Of a stretch of 64,000 nucleotides of DNA, positions 29,501 to 37,336 are shown in pieces. Location of the stretch: the NCBI GenBank assembly GCA_030144725.1, contig JASKMD010000003.1, positions 7,392,381 to 7,456,380 on the forward strand, in the 5' to 3' direction. Origin of the DNA: Haematococcus lacustris (lineage: Eukaryota > Chlorophyta > Chlorophyceae > Chlamydomonadales > Haematococcaceae). Made by a program: the position numbers and the translations under genes. Numbering within the stretch: position 1 is the stretch's first letter; the number at the start of each line of letters is the position of its first letter. A model generated the notes under the pieces. It was not told the origin of the DNA. It saw only the letters and a list, made by a program, of their open reading frames with translations, and did not search any database.

Positions 29501-32500
29501 CCCAAACTATCCCGCAGGATATAGTGCGCATAGTAGGCCTTGACCTCCCAGGACTCTCCAGCTGGAAGGTGGATAAAGCCTGCCGATGTAAACCCAAGAA
29601 CCTAGGCTGCATACTAGGGGCCATGTACGCCCACCAAGAGGCCATAACCAGCATAGATGGCTGGCAATGGGACGGCATCAACAAGGAAAACTACTACAAG
29701 GTGCATTGGAAGCCCACAGTCATAGATAGATGGGCCTTACCACTATGTGCAGAAGAAGGCTATACACCCACACACATAGAGACCATCAGCAGGGAAGAGG
29801 CTAAGGACGTATGCACTTGTGAGCTGTGCTGGCTACCAAGAGGAGACAGCCCAACGTGCCACAACTGCAACAGGGCCTACCACCCAGCCTGCCTTGAGGA
29901 AGCCCACCTGTCAGGACACAAGGAACCAGGATACTGGCTGTGCCCTATATGCAAGTTTGGCAGCAATGACTTTAAGACAACCATGCGCCAGTCAGCGCAC
30001 TCGGACCTCATACGAGTACACTGGCAACCCACTCTCGAACCGGCGCCGCTCATCACGGCACACCTGGACTACATGGCAAAGCGCAACGACTACGACGAGG
30101 AAAACAGGCAGATACAAGAGGCCAGACATGCGAGACCCGACGCGCACCTGCCGGCCCACACCCGACAGGGACTACCGGACCCGCACACCTGGCTACCCCG
30201 GTGCACCAACCTGCACTCGAAGGCCACCTTTCACACCTACCCCATCAACCCGCAGACGGACATCGTCGGGACGGGCAACTGCGAAACCTTCCTCCAACTT
30301 CACCCTCACATGACCGCCCCCGCGATGAGCCTCAGCACGGGGGAGCCCATTATGCCACGGCACGACTTAGTGCAACACGTAACGGTCCACGACGAGTCGG
30401 GTCGCACAGTCGGCCTCCTGACAAAAGACCAACACCAACAACTACACGCTTGGTTACAACACACACCACACACACGCAACCTGGCCACAGAGGTAGTGGC
30501 CCTACTAAGGAGACAGGACGCACAGAGCAGCCACCACCCCATGAGAGGGGCACAAGACAAAGCCCTTAACACCCTACACACCACACGAAGCTTTCCAAGC
30601 ACCGTGCAAAGATGGGCTGATCCACTCACAGTTAGACCAGAAACCACCACCTATTGGAGCCCTGACACCAACGACACGGCCTTTGGGGCTCACCACAACT
30701 GCCTACTGGTACGCCACACTGGCTTATCCACATGGAACGTACCGGCAGATGATGCAGTGGCACTTAAATGCGTCAACCATGCTATACACTCAGCTACTCA
30801 AGAGGAGGCCATGGCAACCATCATGCTGATCCCTGGGAAAAAGGGCATCTCCTACCCTAAACACATTGACACCCTGCGGCGCTACCCTGAGTACTGCCAG
30901 CACCTGGCTAGCATACCCCCCACCAAGACCAGATGCCCCAAGCCAGGCAAGCACGCCAAACTCCACATCTACGTCATCTGGAATGCAGCAGGACAACAAC
31001 TCGTCACCAAAGGCAACCCCCAAGGTTGGCTGGCTAGCACTGCCACTGCCCTCCACCCTCAACGAGACACACACCCAATCCGCAACAGACCAACGAATCA
31101 AAGCCAGCCGGCCACACCCGCTAGCGGTCACAAACAACACATACGCCTGCCGTTGGACAGGGACCTCCCCACCTCGGGACACCAACGTAGCCACAACCAG
31201 CTCACAGAACACTCCACGACACAGCCACGGATGGCCATCACCGAATGGGCCACGATCGCGTACTCGGACGGCAGCTGCATTAAGACCTCGGGGGCAGCCC
31301 CGGCGAGCGTCGGGGCGGGGGTCTATATCCCGGAGAACAACATCCTCATCACAGTCGCCCTGGACGACCCAGAAAGCAGCACCATCAACAAGGCAGAACT
31401 CACAGCGATACACGCGGCACTCAAAGCAGGGGCCAAACGCATCGCCACCGACAGCCTTTGCTCCCTCTACCAGATCCGCAGAGCCCTCGCTAACCCGATG
31501 TCGCTCATCACCCACAGACACAACGACATTCTGACAGCCATCGCTACCCTTATCATCGACAGCCCCGTGACAATCCAATTCTATAAAGTCAGGGCCCACT
31601 CGGGCATCATCGGCAACGAAGGCGCCGATGCCCTCGCCAAGCACGCGGCGCTACACCCAGAGCTCGCCAACACCCCGGCCTACAGCCCAACCACACGGAG
31701 AGAGACGAAGAACTGGCTCAGCAACGCAGCCGACGGCGACTCCCCCGCCCCATTGCCGGACTGCCGCCAAAGCGTGCGGGAACACATGCACCGCAAACAC
31801 AAGTTGGGCCTTGCCAACCAAGAGAGTATCTACTACCAAATGTCCCAAGAAATTAAGAAGGTCGCAGCAACAGGAGCTGGCGAAAGGGTGATGATCGACA
31901 CGAACATCCCCACCCACGCGCAACGCACTGCCCTACTCTACCGCACCGGAGGGCTATACAACCAAAAACTAGCTATGCGCTGGAAACGGGCGACGGATGA
32001 CCGATGCCCACTCTGCGGGGAAGCGGATAGTGCCACTCACCTCCTCTCGGGCTGCAGCGAGACACTACCGCTGGTGCAAGAAAGGCACAACGGGGCGGGC
32101 CGCCTCATCACTAAAGCTATAAGCAAGGGAACCCTAGGCGGATACATCAGCTTCGCGGACACCGGCAGCTGGGAGAAGGGCGCAAAGGAAAGCCTGGACC
32201 TCCCGAGCGACACGCTACACACAACACTCCGAACACTCGGACTGAAACCAGACGATACTAAACACACCACCAGGCCGGATATCCTCATGGTGCTCCCTCA
32301 TAAGAAGGCAAGCAAGGAAGGCAAGGACACCAAGCTGGTCAATATCATAGAAATCAAATACTGCTCGGACTCACGGTGGACGGACCAATTACACAAGGCA
32401 CTCACTCAACACACCCACTTAGCCGAGACCATACGCAAGGAAGACCATATGGTCGCTATCATACCTATCCTACTAGGCATAGGTGGCATAACCTACGAAG

Positions 32501-32652
32501 CGCACACACGGCAACACCTCTTGGCCCTAGGGATTACACAGGCCAACACTACCAAGCTGCTCAACAAGTTAACAAGACACGCTGTGGAGGCAGCCCACTC
32601 CATTGCAAAGACAAGCTACAGACTCAGGGCTAACCAAGGGGGGGGAGGGTAG
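20464..32652 (+). CDS. Copy B ORF2/3 polyprotein (4062 codons when unspliced)
   Basis: Domains by residue, counted from the first codon at 20464: RGG-rich region 380-455; intron-encoded segment about 787-851; 2A-like peptide 1140-1147; Josephin-like domain 1 (C1182, H1284, D1299); Josephin-like domain 2 (C1372, Y1489 in place of His, D1504); APE/EEP endonuclease 1720-1957; RT 2300-2560 with YADD 2542-2545; PHD-like finger 3117-3163; RNase H 3600-3722 (D3602, E3645, D3663, D3722); zinc finger C3848/C3851/H3859/C3864 and PD-(D/E)xK-type nuclease D3939, E3963, K3965. No stop interrupts the frame. The first codon is GTG, so the true start is by frameshift from ORF1 or at ATG 20647. If the intron is spliced, translation of this frame stops six codons later. 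Confidence 0.88.
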   Translation: MRRPPPPLPPHCIAIGKPTGGPVSPSELCDVLWALHDAHHPPDAVAPLVSAQSAEGQRLRDMLAQGATLPLSFANFAGDMLTMKQHGSSKMLLTTIKDPLTDQASTSTYIATPCSNIQYAQEVATLKMAHTMDTSLRPTRTHQHHTYATPKTLFACAIQVIANEHPLGTVARAITACCTPNGLPLSSHGVREAPILYLTPASKQAMVSALAAAQDLGGVVETQRGQVWIGVPRSLAGVSGGINLPIWLKEVGTPVDAADPATRARTASRNTRYTGLQHVPDQAALTFRAIAAVTDGITMQQVVGANAAYELQGRATTYLVEARVVDHSDAKYTPAVLRALTHEGSTQPTPQPAATSRGWGTRAVAVATQLQAAPPRNTTATTAPIPPTGGAAARAPGRGGAGGRGRGPNSVPDPSGRGTSRGPSPNLVRGASSGAWAGRGTSSRTSSDSSIAAFDELAIEAGFLYTAQVTHCTQPAEQNHQVRSKEYMHTHYGRTHTIDNQHPTSLPEGPHQPHNPHTLPCRPLPMRPEATTGQPLRTTQRWWTPCPTQQVTAAPTETRSPTALGCMPSRSHHSDRLIAWLTPPHQEHTTKYTNNGRTLYHTQMALPTSAGDNDPSGGADTTQEGATQRDLAGSSGIQRAGGRTQVSTTTHHHSMQPSNTILNVIHHTHMPRQVHTPAAKLTHTRRYTHRPLPQEQRGLPADSAMGAQAGAEDSTSHISLRWTPYQLRIITQVCNNKPHHGHTWKGPIDLTTTTQHILTPTPCNCTGGSPMEEEQEEMPKEGTKTAVSRLATQAHRVTHCTTPNHTDRNEKSMGLAGQTLLSQHGPPPPHTNHIPITNQDSLHHAAHMTAGDWTQQLKNGHSKPGPRSKQQPGQAAAGASWAREPSGVGEVPGRISTYELAEHECHTVSEVEMGMLDGDLGWNSDPSTAEPQASQAEIGHHIGHRAHPTADSSLLPLCIGHLNVRTMGTTATETSTHMNLDYTTHPCPSNATQLGRTYHLDTPILIAILMGWCATQRHQPQIPTPKDSKRCLARQRRKITRLRAIVHITTYNTLRDLTGIVPVTTAICRISNRFYLHLKGGHKSYSRTVSQYNTTIQAYCTYQIRRTERTTATARHQDPTWKPSFTVDYFISWLLLAAGDVEVNPGPCPSGRQHPHDIHRTTHTPHPNPNPLFFEAQVNRNCQAHSLNNAAGKEWVKPEDLHNFWTAWDTTLHDEGDKQAWRTAHGQGGAFSDEVIHLYLRTKYGLTITRVAHLRNTDDWNDDNLDTIAIEYATLNLLCKRNGHSMALRKLGGQWKLLDSDSPSKSAIAICELSRSYTTHFHEVFVIAPDPAATPTQTMAATRQGISHIISHKEDNRNPSQCYMERQYKQCCLVHAINMAIGKPMIWPEDVITHCKSLYTHIQGLANQARQEHRIIPLRSSLPHIYEESGNFTISTINHYLYHHHKDLHLCPITTTTTTTTITPELLTTLTGKTDSYTNTAAILITHNYATTIRHINNAWHWLDSEQGRPCRLDTPEDWLQLKGTLVQIKKGDAADTNLIHPLCWLADPTRRATTEQLEQHLRTTHIDLTTQDLGTQPAHNPGTDRPLPTAQPASYKRILTATEATHPTDKQARPRLRQVAPTVTLPTLQDRASSSKRPTTSGTIVDKRRTKPRAHTKDSHTQTLMYRYLNTAPTPPPAAIPTTPPPPTDNLPEHPGPHPQHSTLPTRQPQATHNRQHITLTTLNVRSLHRSRNDVLNHVHQHSPDILILTETMTQPKSNNPSSGWLRRVMPDYTTHRHRGHSDVLIGIKHHLAIQMKTTMLPPSNDAEINARCVILTLNQHQCEQLTIVATYWPSGNNGDALLMRGKMQEHIRTATGHLPGSLILAGDINATMKTEDRSEHTEYTQDSMMRGFAAEMHLKEADPGDRAWTYQQPHCNSRIDAILTRDARHGPEHRTHVDTNDYLSDHRPLTATLSTARLGIDLAAPLKPPKHNHIILTTPITNKDREAYRLAVQQPSSGVPQLHAELTAFLAPIYTEATHHLATLGKTNPQQPQRLTSVAGRPAREAVDTAATMLTNLLQTCRTAAIKTCNTKTLTRGGQHYQRRTMCRIRLALGRKLKTARDLSRKANSLFKQTNVHPTIDELILGTDAINEEIRDAVQARQGEDPTENHVQAALAQLTDSYRDQIHQLDDDDSALAIAQARVRMQQLISTQPKKANKRILRPSRTDHKGLQALADPDTKTICTAPADLNRIITAAYGQKLAAPTPKTGHYTNTQTRNYPWARAKADDAFALHACQNIHWLHTAIMDKAGFQECISRLSGGKAPGPDGVENEIIKMLPWEMRETIHQLFIIMWATGCTPTAWKTSDTCLLYKDKGQETDLNSYRPVGLANTVYKLWTSLITKTLSEYAEANGMLSKNQAGFRSHRNTTQQLQMLVMALEDAKLAKADIYALLVDFTSAFNTTCQDKLLWIMHDLGFPTDATDAVKDLYTGATTRFKTPYGHTDLVPVNRGTIQGDSLSPFLFLIYIEPLLRWLQVGARGYKFKSATADSGERATVSSIDYADDIAILCNTLRNLRCQADKLSAFSDWGHLIISHSKTLATAALHHSVETGMCSNAAEADKRARQQLQTVSLQGKPVTYHRPTSPFTYLGVLITMTLDWKPQHTAMITQLRQKLERLRRSFASARQAIHIIRTAIIPSLAYSFCAVPCTPGDLELYDRSINQCVKLKLRLPLGTPNAIIREDADKLGIGISSTAQEYHARNTTAFTHSLQSTDVAHAHISRSMLHKQITWLNTQASTQGHRMLTLLHHTLRARQLVYASISGLSATEEGLPLYHEECQTLGRLITQASSSQAHDVVSASITCLKSLGVTHASELSCKGNTHIITGSMLTSKYGKKVKQKHIIALNKLAAMAAQPSCPDATATRAIRDSRNTSLDLPPDQRKITTWAAGLTGLAPTPAVPDTRTRYMDMKAYAVKHATQPATADRAAAAPAVHDATRTSSRLLKREQRATQSAPTKPTPPKAGTKRNNEGRQTQTIPQDIVRIVGLDLPGLSSWKVDKACRCKPKNLGCILGAMYAHQEAITSIDGWQWDGINKENYYKVHWKPTVIDRWALPLCAEEGYTPTHIETISREEAKDVCTCELCWLPRGDSPTCHNCNRAYHPACLEEAHLSGHKEPGYWLCPICKFGSNDFKTTMRQSAHSDLIRVHWQPTLEPAPLITAHLDYMAKRNDYDEENRQIQEARHARPDAHLPAHTRQGLPDPHTWLPRCTNLHSKATFHTYPINPQTDIVGTGNCETFLQLHPHMTAPAMSLSTGEPIMPRHDLVQHVTVHDESGRTVGLLTKDQHQQLHAWLQHTPHTRNLATEVVALLRRQDAQSSHHPMRGAQDKALNTLHTTRSFPSTVQRWADPLTVRPETTTYWSPDTNDTAFGAHHNCLLVRHTGLSTWNVPADDAVALKCVNHAIHSATQEEAMATIMLIPGKKGISYPKHIDTLRRYPEYCQHLASIPPTKTRCPKPGKHAKLHIYVIWNAAGQQLVTKGNPQGWLASTATALHPQRDTHPIRNRPTNQSQPATPASGHKQHIRLPLDRDLPTSGHQRSHNQLTEHSTTQPRMAITEWATIAYSDGSCIKTSGAAPASVGAGVYIPENNILITVALDDPESSTINKAELTAIHAALKAGAKRIATDSLCSLYQIRRALANPMSLITHRHNDILTAIATLIIDSPVTIQFYKVRAHSGIIGNEGADALAKHAALHPELANTPAYSPTTRRETKNWLSNAADGDSPAPLPDCRQSVREHMHRKHKLGLANQESIYYQMSQEIKKVAATGAGERVMIDTNIPTHAQRTALLYRTGGLYNQKLAMRWKRATDDRCPLCGEADSATHLLSGCSETLPLVQERHNGAGRLITKAISKGTLGGYISFADTGSWEKGAKESLDLPSDTLHTTLRTLGLKPDDTKHTTRPDILMVLPHKKASKEGKDTKLVNIIEIKYCSDSRWTDQLHKALTQHTHLAETIRKEDHMVAIIPILLGIGGITYEAHTRQHLLALGITQANTTKLLNKLTRHAVEAAHSIAKTSYRLRANQGGGG
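21600..21830 (+). other. RGG-rich RNA-binding-like segment
   Basis: Encodes GRGGAGGRGRG and further RG/SR-rich stretches, typical of unstructured RNA-binding tails. It lies upstream of the intron and so belongs to both the spliced and unspliced products. Confidence 0.7.
22822..23014 (+). other. Retained spliceosomal intron (193 bp, stop-free, 3n+1)
   Basis: Begins GTGAGC and ends ATGACTGCAG, both canonical for chlamydomonadalean introns. It is exactly absent from copy A. The length is 3n+1 with no stop in the ORF2 frame, so retention fuses ORF2 to the enzyme part, while splicing yields GTGPSN then stop. Confidence 0.88.
23881..23904 (+). other. 2A-like ribosome-skipping motif, copy B
   Basis: Encodes DVEVNPGP after LLLAAG. 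Skipping would occur between G (23899-23901) and P (23902-23904), separating the ORF2-derived part from the protease, nuclease and polymerase part. 2A-like sequences are known from several non-LTR retrotransposons. Confidence 0.82.
23974..24440 (+). other. Josephin-like cysteine protease domain 1
   Basis: NCQAHSLNNAAG has the Cys-x-x-His-x-LNN signature of Josephin (ataxin-3-like) deubiquitinases. FSDEVIHLYL resembles the middle helix, and GHSMALRKLGGQWKLLDSD supplies the catalytic His and the W-x-x-x-D(S) element. The Cys, His and Asp are all present, so it may be active. The alternative is another papain-like clan such as OTU. Confidence 0.7.
24541..25020 (+). other. Josephin-like cysteine protease domain 2 (catalytic His replaced by Tyr)
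   Basis: KQCCLVHAINMAIGK repeats the Cys-x-x-His-x-(L/I)N pattern, and NYATTIRHINNAWHWLDS aligns without gaps to GHSMALRKLGGQWKLLDS of domain 1. The catalytic His position is TAC (Tyr) at 24928-24930; copy A has CAC (His). A poly-Thr (ACC) run is inserted between the two halves. Confidence 0.65.
25612..26335 (+). other. APE/EEP-type endonuclease domain
   Basis: Motifs LNVRSL (N1725), LTET (E1752), ATYWPSG, AGDINAT (D1869, N1871), SRIDAIL and SDHRPL (D1947, H1948) occur in the order and spacing of exonuclease-endonuclease-phosphatase nucleases that nick target DNA in non-LTR elements. The active-site residues appear intact. Confidence 0.9.
27340..28240 (+). other. Reverse transcriptase domain
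   Basis: Carries GGKAPGPDG, SYRPVGLANTVYKLW, KNQAGFR, LLVDFTSAFN (catalytic D2436), GTIQGDSLSPFLF and SIDYADD (D2544, D2545), the standard non-LTR RT motif order. Thumb-like sequence follows. Confidence 0.95.
29811..29960 (+). other. PHD-like zinc finger
   Basis: CTCELC, then CHNC, HPAC and WLCPIC give a Cys4-His-Cys3 pattern of PHD type. A YYKVHWKPT stretch lies before it and IRVHWQPT after it. PHD fingers read histone tails, so a role in choosing the target is possible; that is inference. Confidence 0.75.
31189..31662 (+). other. RNase H domain, identical block with copy C
   Basis: Catalytic D3602, E3645, D3663 and D3722 are in the RNase HI order, with [18 protein letters not shown] at the end. 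Bases 31189-31649 match 14144-14604 without a difference. Confidence 0.92.
32008..32370 (+). other. Restriction-like endonuclease domain
   Basis: A CCHC finger (CPLC-x7-H-x4-C) is followed by RPD...EIKY, the PD-(D/E)xK-type core found C-terminal to RT in R2-like and Dualen elements. With the APE domain it makes this a dual-endonuclease element. Confidence 0.85.
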
Positions 32653-32677
32653 GGGGGACGCCTCTTCTTTGGTTGGA

Positions 32678-33177
32678 NNNNNNNNNNNNNNNNNNNNNNN
32701 NNNNNNNNNNNNNNNNNNNNNNNNNNNNNNNNNNNNNNNNNNNNNNNNNNNNNNNNNNNNNNNNNNNNNNNNNNNNNNNNNNNNNNNNNNNNNNNNNNNN
32801 NNNNNNNNNNNNNNNNNNNNNNNNNNNNNNNNNNNNNNNNNNNNNNNNNNNNNNNNNNNNNNNNNNNNNNNNNNNNNNNNNNNNNNNNNNNNNNNNNNNN
32901 NNNNNNNNNNNNNNNNNNNNNNNNNNNNNNNNNNNNNNNNNNNNNNNNNNNNNNNNNNNNNNNNNNNNNNNNNNNNNNNNNNNNNNNNNNNNNNNNNNNN
33001 NNNNNNNNNNNNNNNNNNNNNNNNNNNNNNNNNNNNNNNNNNNNNNNNNNNNNNNNNNNNNNNNNNNNNNNNNNNNNNNNNNNNNNNNNNNNNNNNNNNN
33101 NNNNNNNNNNNNNNNNNNNNNNNNNNNNNNNNNNNNNNNNNNNNNNNNNNNNNNNNNNNNNNNNNNNNNNNNNNNNN
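32678..33177. other. Assembly gap (500 N)
   Basis: Exactly 500 N, a conventional scaffold spacer of unknown true length. It hides the 3' UTR, tail and right flank of copy B. ORFs crossing it are meaningless. Confidence 0.99.
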
Positions 33178-33224
33178 TGTACACTGCCAGCTGGCCCCTG
33201 AGGAAGGACTGCTCCACTGGCTCG

Positions 33225-33425
33225 GAGGAAGGGGGGGGCGGGGGGGGGGGTAGGGGGGGGGGGGAGGGGGGGGGGGGTGAGTCCCACTGCTGGCCAGGCC
33301 GGCATCTGATCCAGGAGGTGGGGGGCCAGGGGGGGTGGGGGGTAGGGGGGGGGAGAGGGGGGGGCAGGGGGGTGTCGGTGGTCGCTGGAGTCTTCATCCC
33401 AGAAGCTCCTGAAGCCAGGGGGTAG
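33225..33425. repeat. G-rich tract
   Basis: Long runs of G (up to about 12) with interspersed T, A and C directly after the gap. This kind of sequence commonly breaks assemblies and could form G-quadruplexes. The stretch from here to about 33920 has no gene I can support. Confidence 0.9.
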
Positions 33426-33927
33426 GGCCAGGCCAGGCCAGGAATGATGAATTATGTATCATAGCTTGATAATCAAACTAGTGTCAGGGGGAGGTTCAGT
33501 GCCCTATCTAGTGCAAAGTCCAGACGGTGACTTGGTGCACGGTGACAGTGCCCTTGCACATGTGGCTTGGACTGGGTGACACGTGTGGCTAAACATGGAG
33601 ACCGGTGCAAGAAGTGTGTAAACCACTGAGGATTGACATGTTATGCAAGGGAAGGCTGTTGGGGGTTGGGATAGAGTATTCCACTTTATTATCGGGGCCT
33701 GGCGAATCAAAAGAAATAGTACGGTAGTCATATATAATTGATTATTTGAGTGCCCCTGCCCCTGCCCCTGCCCCCTACCCCTTGCCCCCCCTGCCCCTGC
33801 CCCTGCCCCTACCCCTGCCCCCTTGACCCTCCTCCTGCTCCTCCCCCTGCCCCCTTTAACCCTGACGGCCATGACAGGCCAGGCGCCCCCCCGCTTGGCT
33901 GACCCCCTCTCCCCCTCCGCCCCCGCC

Positions 33928-36878
33928 TCACTCCAGTGCTGGCGCCGCCCTCCTAGCCGCCTGGCGCCTGAGGTGCTCCAGGGCGCGGGGCTGTTGGCCT
34001 CCATGGCGGGCGGCGTGGTGCAGGCGCAGGCGGGGCCAGGTGGGCTCGGGTACACCCAGGGCTGCACTCACACGCCGCAGCTCAGGGCTGGAGGGTTTGG
34101 GGGGGGGCGGCGGGGAGGGCCGGGCCTGGGGGGCAGGGGCAGGGGCAGGGGCAGGGGGGCAGGGGCAGGGGCAGGGGCAGGGGGCAGGGGCAGGGGCAGG
34201 GGCAGGGGCAGGGGCAGGGGCAGGGGCAGGGGCAGTGGGCAGGGGCAGGGGCAGGGGCAGGGGCAGGGGCAGGGGGCAGGCAGGGCAGGGGGGCAGGGGC
34301 AGGGGCAGGGGCAGGGGGCAGGGGCAGGGGCAGGGGCAGGGGGCAGGGGCAGGGGGCAGGGCAGGGGGCAAGGGGCAGGGGCAGGGGCAGGGGGCAGGGG
34401 GCAGGGGCAGGGGCAGGGGCAGGGGCAGGGGCAGGGGCAGGGGCAGGGGCAGGGGCAGGGGGCAGGGGGCAGGGGCAGGGGCAGGGGGGGCAGGGGCAGG
34501 GGCAGGGGGCAGGGGCAGGGGGCAGGGGCAGGGGCAGGGGCAGGGGCAGGGGCAGGGGCAGGGGCAGGGGCAGGGGCAGGGGCAGGGGCAGGGGCAGGGG
34601 CAGGGGCAGAGACGGCGTAGTGTGAGAGGCTCAGCTGGTTTGGTGCGCCCCTCCGCCCTGCAGGCCCTGACCCTGAGTGACGTCACACCCCTGCCAGCTG
34701 CCGCCCTGGTTGCCTTGGTTGGGGGCACCCTCCCATGACATGTAGGGGGTGGGCGGAGATAGGCCGCCCTGAGATAGGCATGTCCCCCATGCACATCAGG
34801 CACCACCCACGCCCGCACATACAGCAGCCCTGCCCCCCTCCCCCCGCCCCCCCTCCCCCCCGACCCGGCCGCCCTCCCCCGCCCTCTCACCAGCGCTCGC
34901 GCCCTCAGCTCCTGGCCCGCCCTGCCCACCGCCTCCCGCACCACCCCCTCCAGCTGCTCCAGCGGCACCACCACCACGGCCAGCTGCAGCAGCTCAGGGA
35001 TGCCCAGCGCCTCAAGCGCGCCGTTCATGGTGTTGGCGGCCAGCGTGTCCAGCACCTGGGGGAGGGGAGGGGAGGGGGGCGGCAGTTGGTGGCGGTTGGG
35101 AGGTTGAGTGCAGGGCCAGGGGGGTTGAGGGGCCAGGGAGGGGTGGGGTGCGGTGGGGGTGGTAAAGTAGTGCTTGGCCCGGCAGCAACATCAACCTCTT
35201 CTCCCCCGGTATGTGGGGCAGTTACAGTTGGTTGGTGGTTGGCAGTGTAGGTGGCTCAGCCACAGTGGAAGGGCAGCACCGTTTCAACGTCATTGCTCAA
35301 ACCCCAGCCCCTGCTGCCCCTCCACCTGCCCTGCTGCTGCTGCTGCCCTGCTGCCCCTCCGCCTGCCCTGCTGCTGCTGCTGCTGACCTGCTGCCCCCTG
35401 CGCCTGCCCTGCTGCTGCTGCTGCTGCTGCTGCTGACCTGCTGCCCCTGCGCCTGCCCTGCTGCTGCTGCTGCTGCTGCTGACCTGCTGCCCCTGCGCCT
35501 GCCCTGCTGTTGCTGCTGCTGCTGCTGCCCTGCTGACCTGCTTGGTGGACTGCTGTGGGAAGAGTCCGGGGCGGTGTCTCAGCACCCTCTTGAAGGTGGC
35601 GGCCAGCAGCTGGTTGCGCCGCCACACTGTCTCCTGAGAGCCGCAGCAGCAGAGCAGGGGCTGAGTCAGGGTTGAGGGCGGGGTCTCCGGTGGGAGGGTA
35701 GCAAGGGCATGCCCCAAGGCTACTCGTCGCCCTCAATGCACGCCTGACAGCAAGGGCGGTGTCTTTCCATCTTTCTTTCTTTCGTTCGTTTTCGTTGAGG
35801 GCGGGGTCAGGAGCAGGGCCATGGCCAGCAAGGGGTCAGCAGGGGATGCAGCGACACACCACAGCAGCAGCTGGGTACCACCAAGCCTTGGCAGCACCAG
35901 CTCAACGGGGTGATGATGAGAAGGTGGCTGCTCCTGCTGCTGCTGCTGCTCTACCTTCTGCAATGCAGACCTGACCTGTAGATCCTACGAGTTCGACCAA
36001 GCTTTGGTAGCAGCAGCTTGACTGGCGTGATGATAGAGAGGGCGGCTGGGGCTGCTGCTGCTGTACCTCCCACCTGCCTGCCTGCGCCCGCCATGTACTG
36101 AATCCCTACCCCTACCCACTCGCCTGCTCACCCGCCTGCCGGCCTGTCTGCCTGCACGATGACCAACCCACCTGCCTGCCCACCCGCCCTGTCGCCTACC
36201 TGCCACTGACCTGGTACACAGCCAGCAGCGCCATGCGCTTGGCCACCTCCCCCTCCGGCCAGCTGCCCACCACCTTCAGGCTGGCGGCCTCCCCCTCCCA
36301 GATCCGTGTCACGGTGGTGGTCACACTACCACCCATGCTGTCAATGTTGCTGAGCAGCTCAGTCTGATCAAGTTCAAGGGCAGTGCACCAGCAGCTGAGC
36401 TTACAGGGACATGGGACCACGGGACAGGGGTACAGGTTCCACGACCAGCTGAGTTTGCCACCACACTGCCATGCCATGCCGTGCCTGACCACACAAGCCC
36501 CACTTCAGGGCCAGCTTTAAGTGCCTGATGCTTGGCTGCAAGCTGTGACTGTATGCAATGGCTACCAGCTGTGACTGCAAGGCACTACGTGCTGCAAGGT
36601 GTGGATGCAAGCTTTCAGCACCACTGCATTCCAGCTTGAGGTGCTGTAGCATGTAGAGCATCTGCAGTTCAAGTACAACTCACTCCGGACTGCTGTTTTG
36701 CTTGCTCATTCAACACATCGGCGATCACTTGCGCCAAGGGCTGAGCGCGGGAGACCGCCAGGCTGCGGCTGTGCGGCAGGCGCCGATGTACCGCCACGAC
36801 GCGGTCGCTACGCCGCAAGCCACCAACGCCAGCCCCCCCACCGCGCCGCAGCATGGTGCCGCTGGATGGCTGCTGCAT
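33928..36878 (-). CDS. Unidentified minus-strand gene, at least four exons
   Basis: I do not recognise the product. The model is ATG at 36878; exons 36878-36684, 36363-36211, 35633-35538 and 35055-34891, all phase 0 with GT-AG borders (donors GTGAGT, GTCAGT, GTCAGC, GTGAGA). The last exon is less certain, about 34085-33928, ending LRRQAARRAAPALE then stop. The first exon is Arg-rich and could be an organelle presequence. The middle reads ELLSNIDSMGG, VTRIWEGEAASLKVVGSWPEG, ETVWRRNQLLAATFKRVLRH and VLDTLAANTMNGALEALGIPELLQL, a globular, mostly helical-looking composition. The product is about 250 residues. Its start is 458 bp from the start of the divergent ankyrin gene. The last intron is filled with (TGCCCC)n on the sense strand. 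Confidence 0.6.
34128..34608. repeat. (GGGGCA)n hexanucleotide array
   Basis: About 480 bp of GGGGCA with occasional extra G, in the last intron of the minus-strand gene, so C-rich on its sense strand. It makes long spurious Gly/Ala/Arg and Pro/Cys frames on both strands. Confidence 0.96.
35325..35545. repeat. (CTG)n/CTGCCCCTGCGC composite repeat
   Basis: Clusters of CTG alternate with cctgctgcccctgcgcctgccctg. It lies in the intron between the third and fourth exons of the minus-strand gene, where the sense strand reads CAG. The Leu and Gln frames are artefacts. Confidence 0.92.
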
Positions 36879-36884
36879 CGCTAG

Positions 36885-37336
36885 GTCATGAACTGTCTAA
36901 CCGAGGGTTGTGCATGCTAAGCTTACGCAAGATTGCATGCAAGGGATGAAAGCAAGTCATTCACGTCTCCGAGGCATAGCAAAGCTCGCTGACCTTGGCT
37001 GATAGCTTAACCTGCATGATAGGATGACATCGTGATGGTGCTTGATGGCCAATAAGGGCCGGCAGGTTGGCTCCTGGACGTCGTGGTGCTGGGAATGTGG
37101 CCATGCTGCTCCAAGGATTAAAGGAGCTGTCAGATATCAAAAGAGGAATGTCTAGCGGGGCCAATGACACGGTGGCAGTAGCATTCACAGACATCGTACC
37201 AACCGGTTCCTCAACTTGTTGATGTGGACCAGCATTGACAGACACGGGCATGGGTGGTTCTGGCAGAAGTTCTTGCAGCAGAGTGTGACGAGAAATTGAT
37301 TTACGACAGGCCCCCGTTCATACTACCTGAACAGAT
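36885..37336. promoter_or_regulatory. Divergent intergenic region between two genes
   Basis: This 450-bp stretch separates the minus-strand start at 36878 from the plus-strand start at 37337 and must hold both promoters if the gene models are right. I see no clear TATA element. A 96-codon minus-strand ORF (36961-37251) of ordinary composition lies here without other support. Confidence 0.4.

Larger units (their letters stand above)
18510..32677 (+). mobile_element. Dualen/RandI-like non-LTR retrotransposon, copy B (complete coding part, >14.1 kb)
   Basis: Starts with ttttggttcaaaaaatc, the same 5' end as copy A, inserted in the gypsy 3' LTR. It has a 102-bp leader, ORF1, and one long open frame to 32652, then 25 bp of 3' UTR before the N gap. 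It combines an APE-type endonuclease before the RT with a restriction-like endonuclease after it, the hallmark of Dualen (RandI) elements. It retains the 193-bp intron that copy A lacks. The high identity to copy A and the unbroken frames point to very recent activity. Confidence 0.93.

Noticed and set aside
32603..33425. ORFs of 216-255 codons spanning the gap
   Set aside because: They consist almost wholly of N-derived X residues.
33928..34891. Continuous minus-strand frame through the GGGGCA array
   Set aside because: The Pro/Cys stretch is repeat-encoded. Only the parts outside the array with splice signals are kept, as exons.
36961..37251. 96-codon minus-strand ORF in the divergent intergenic region
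   Set aside because: Ordinary composition, but no splice link to the minus-strand gene and no recognised domain; kept only as a note.
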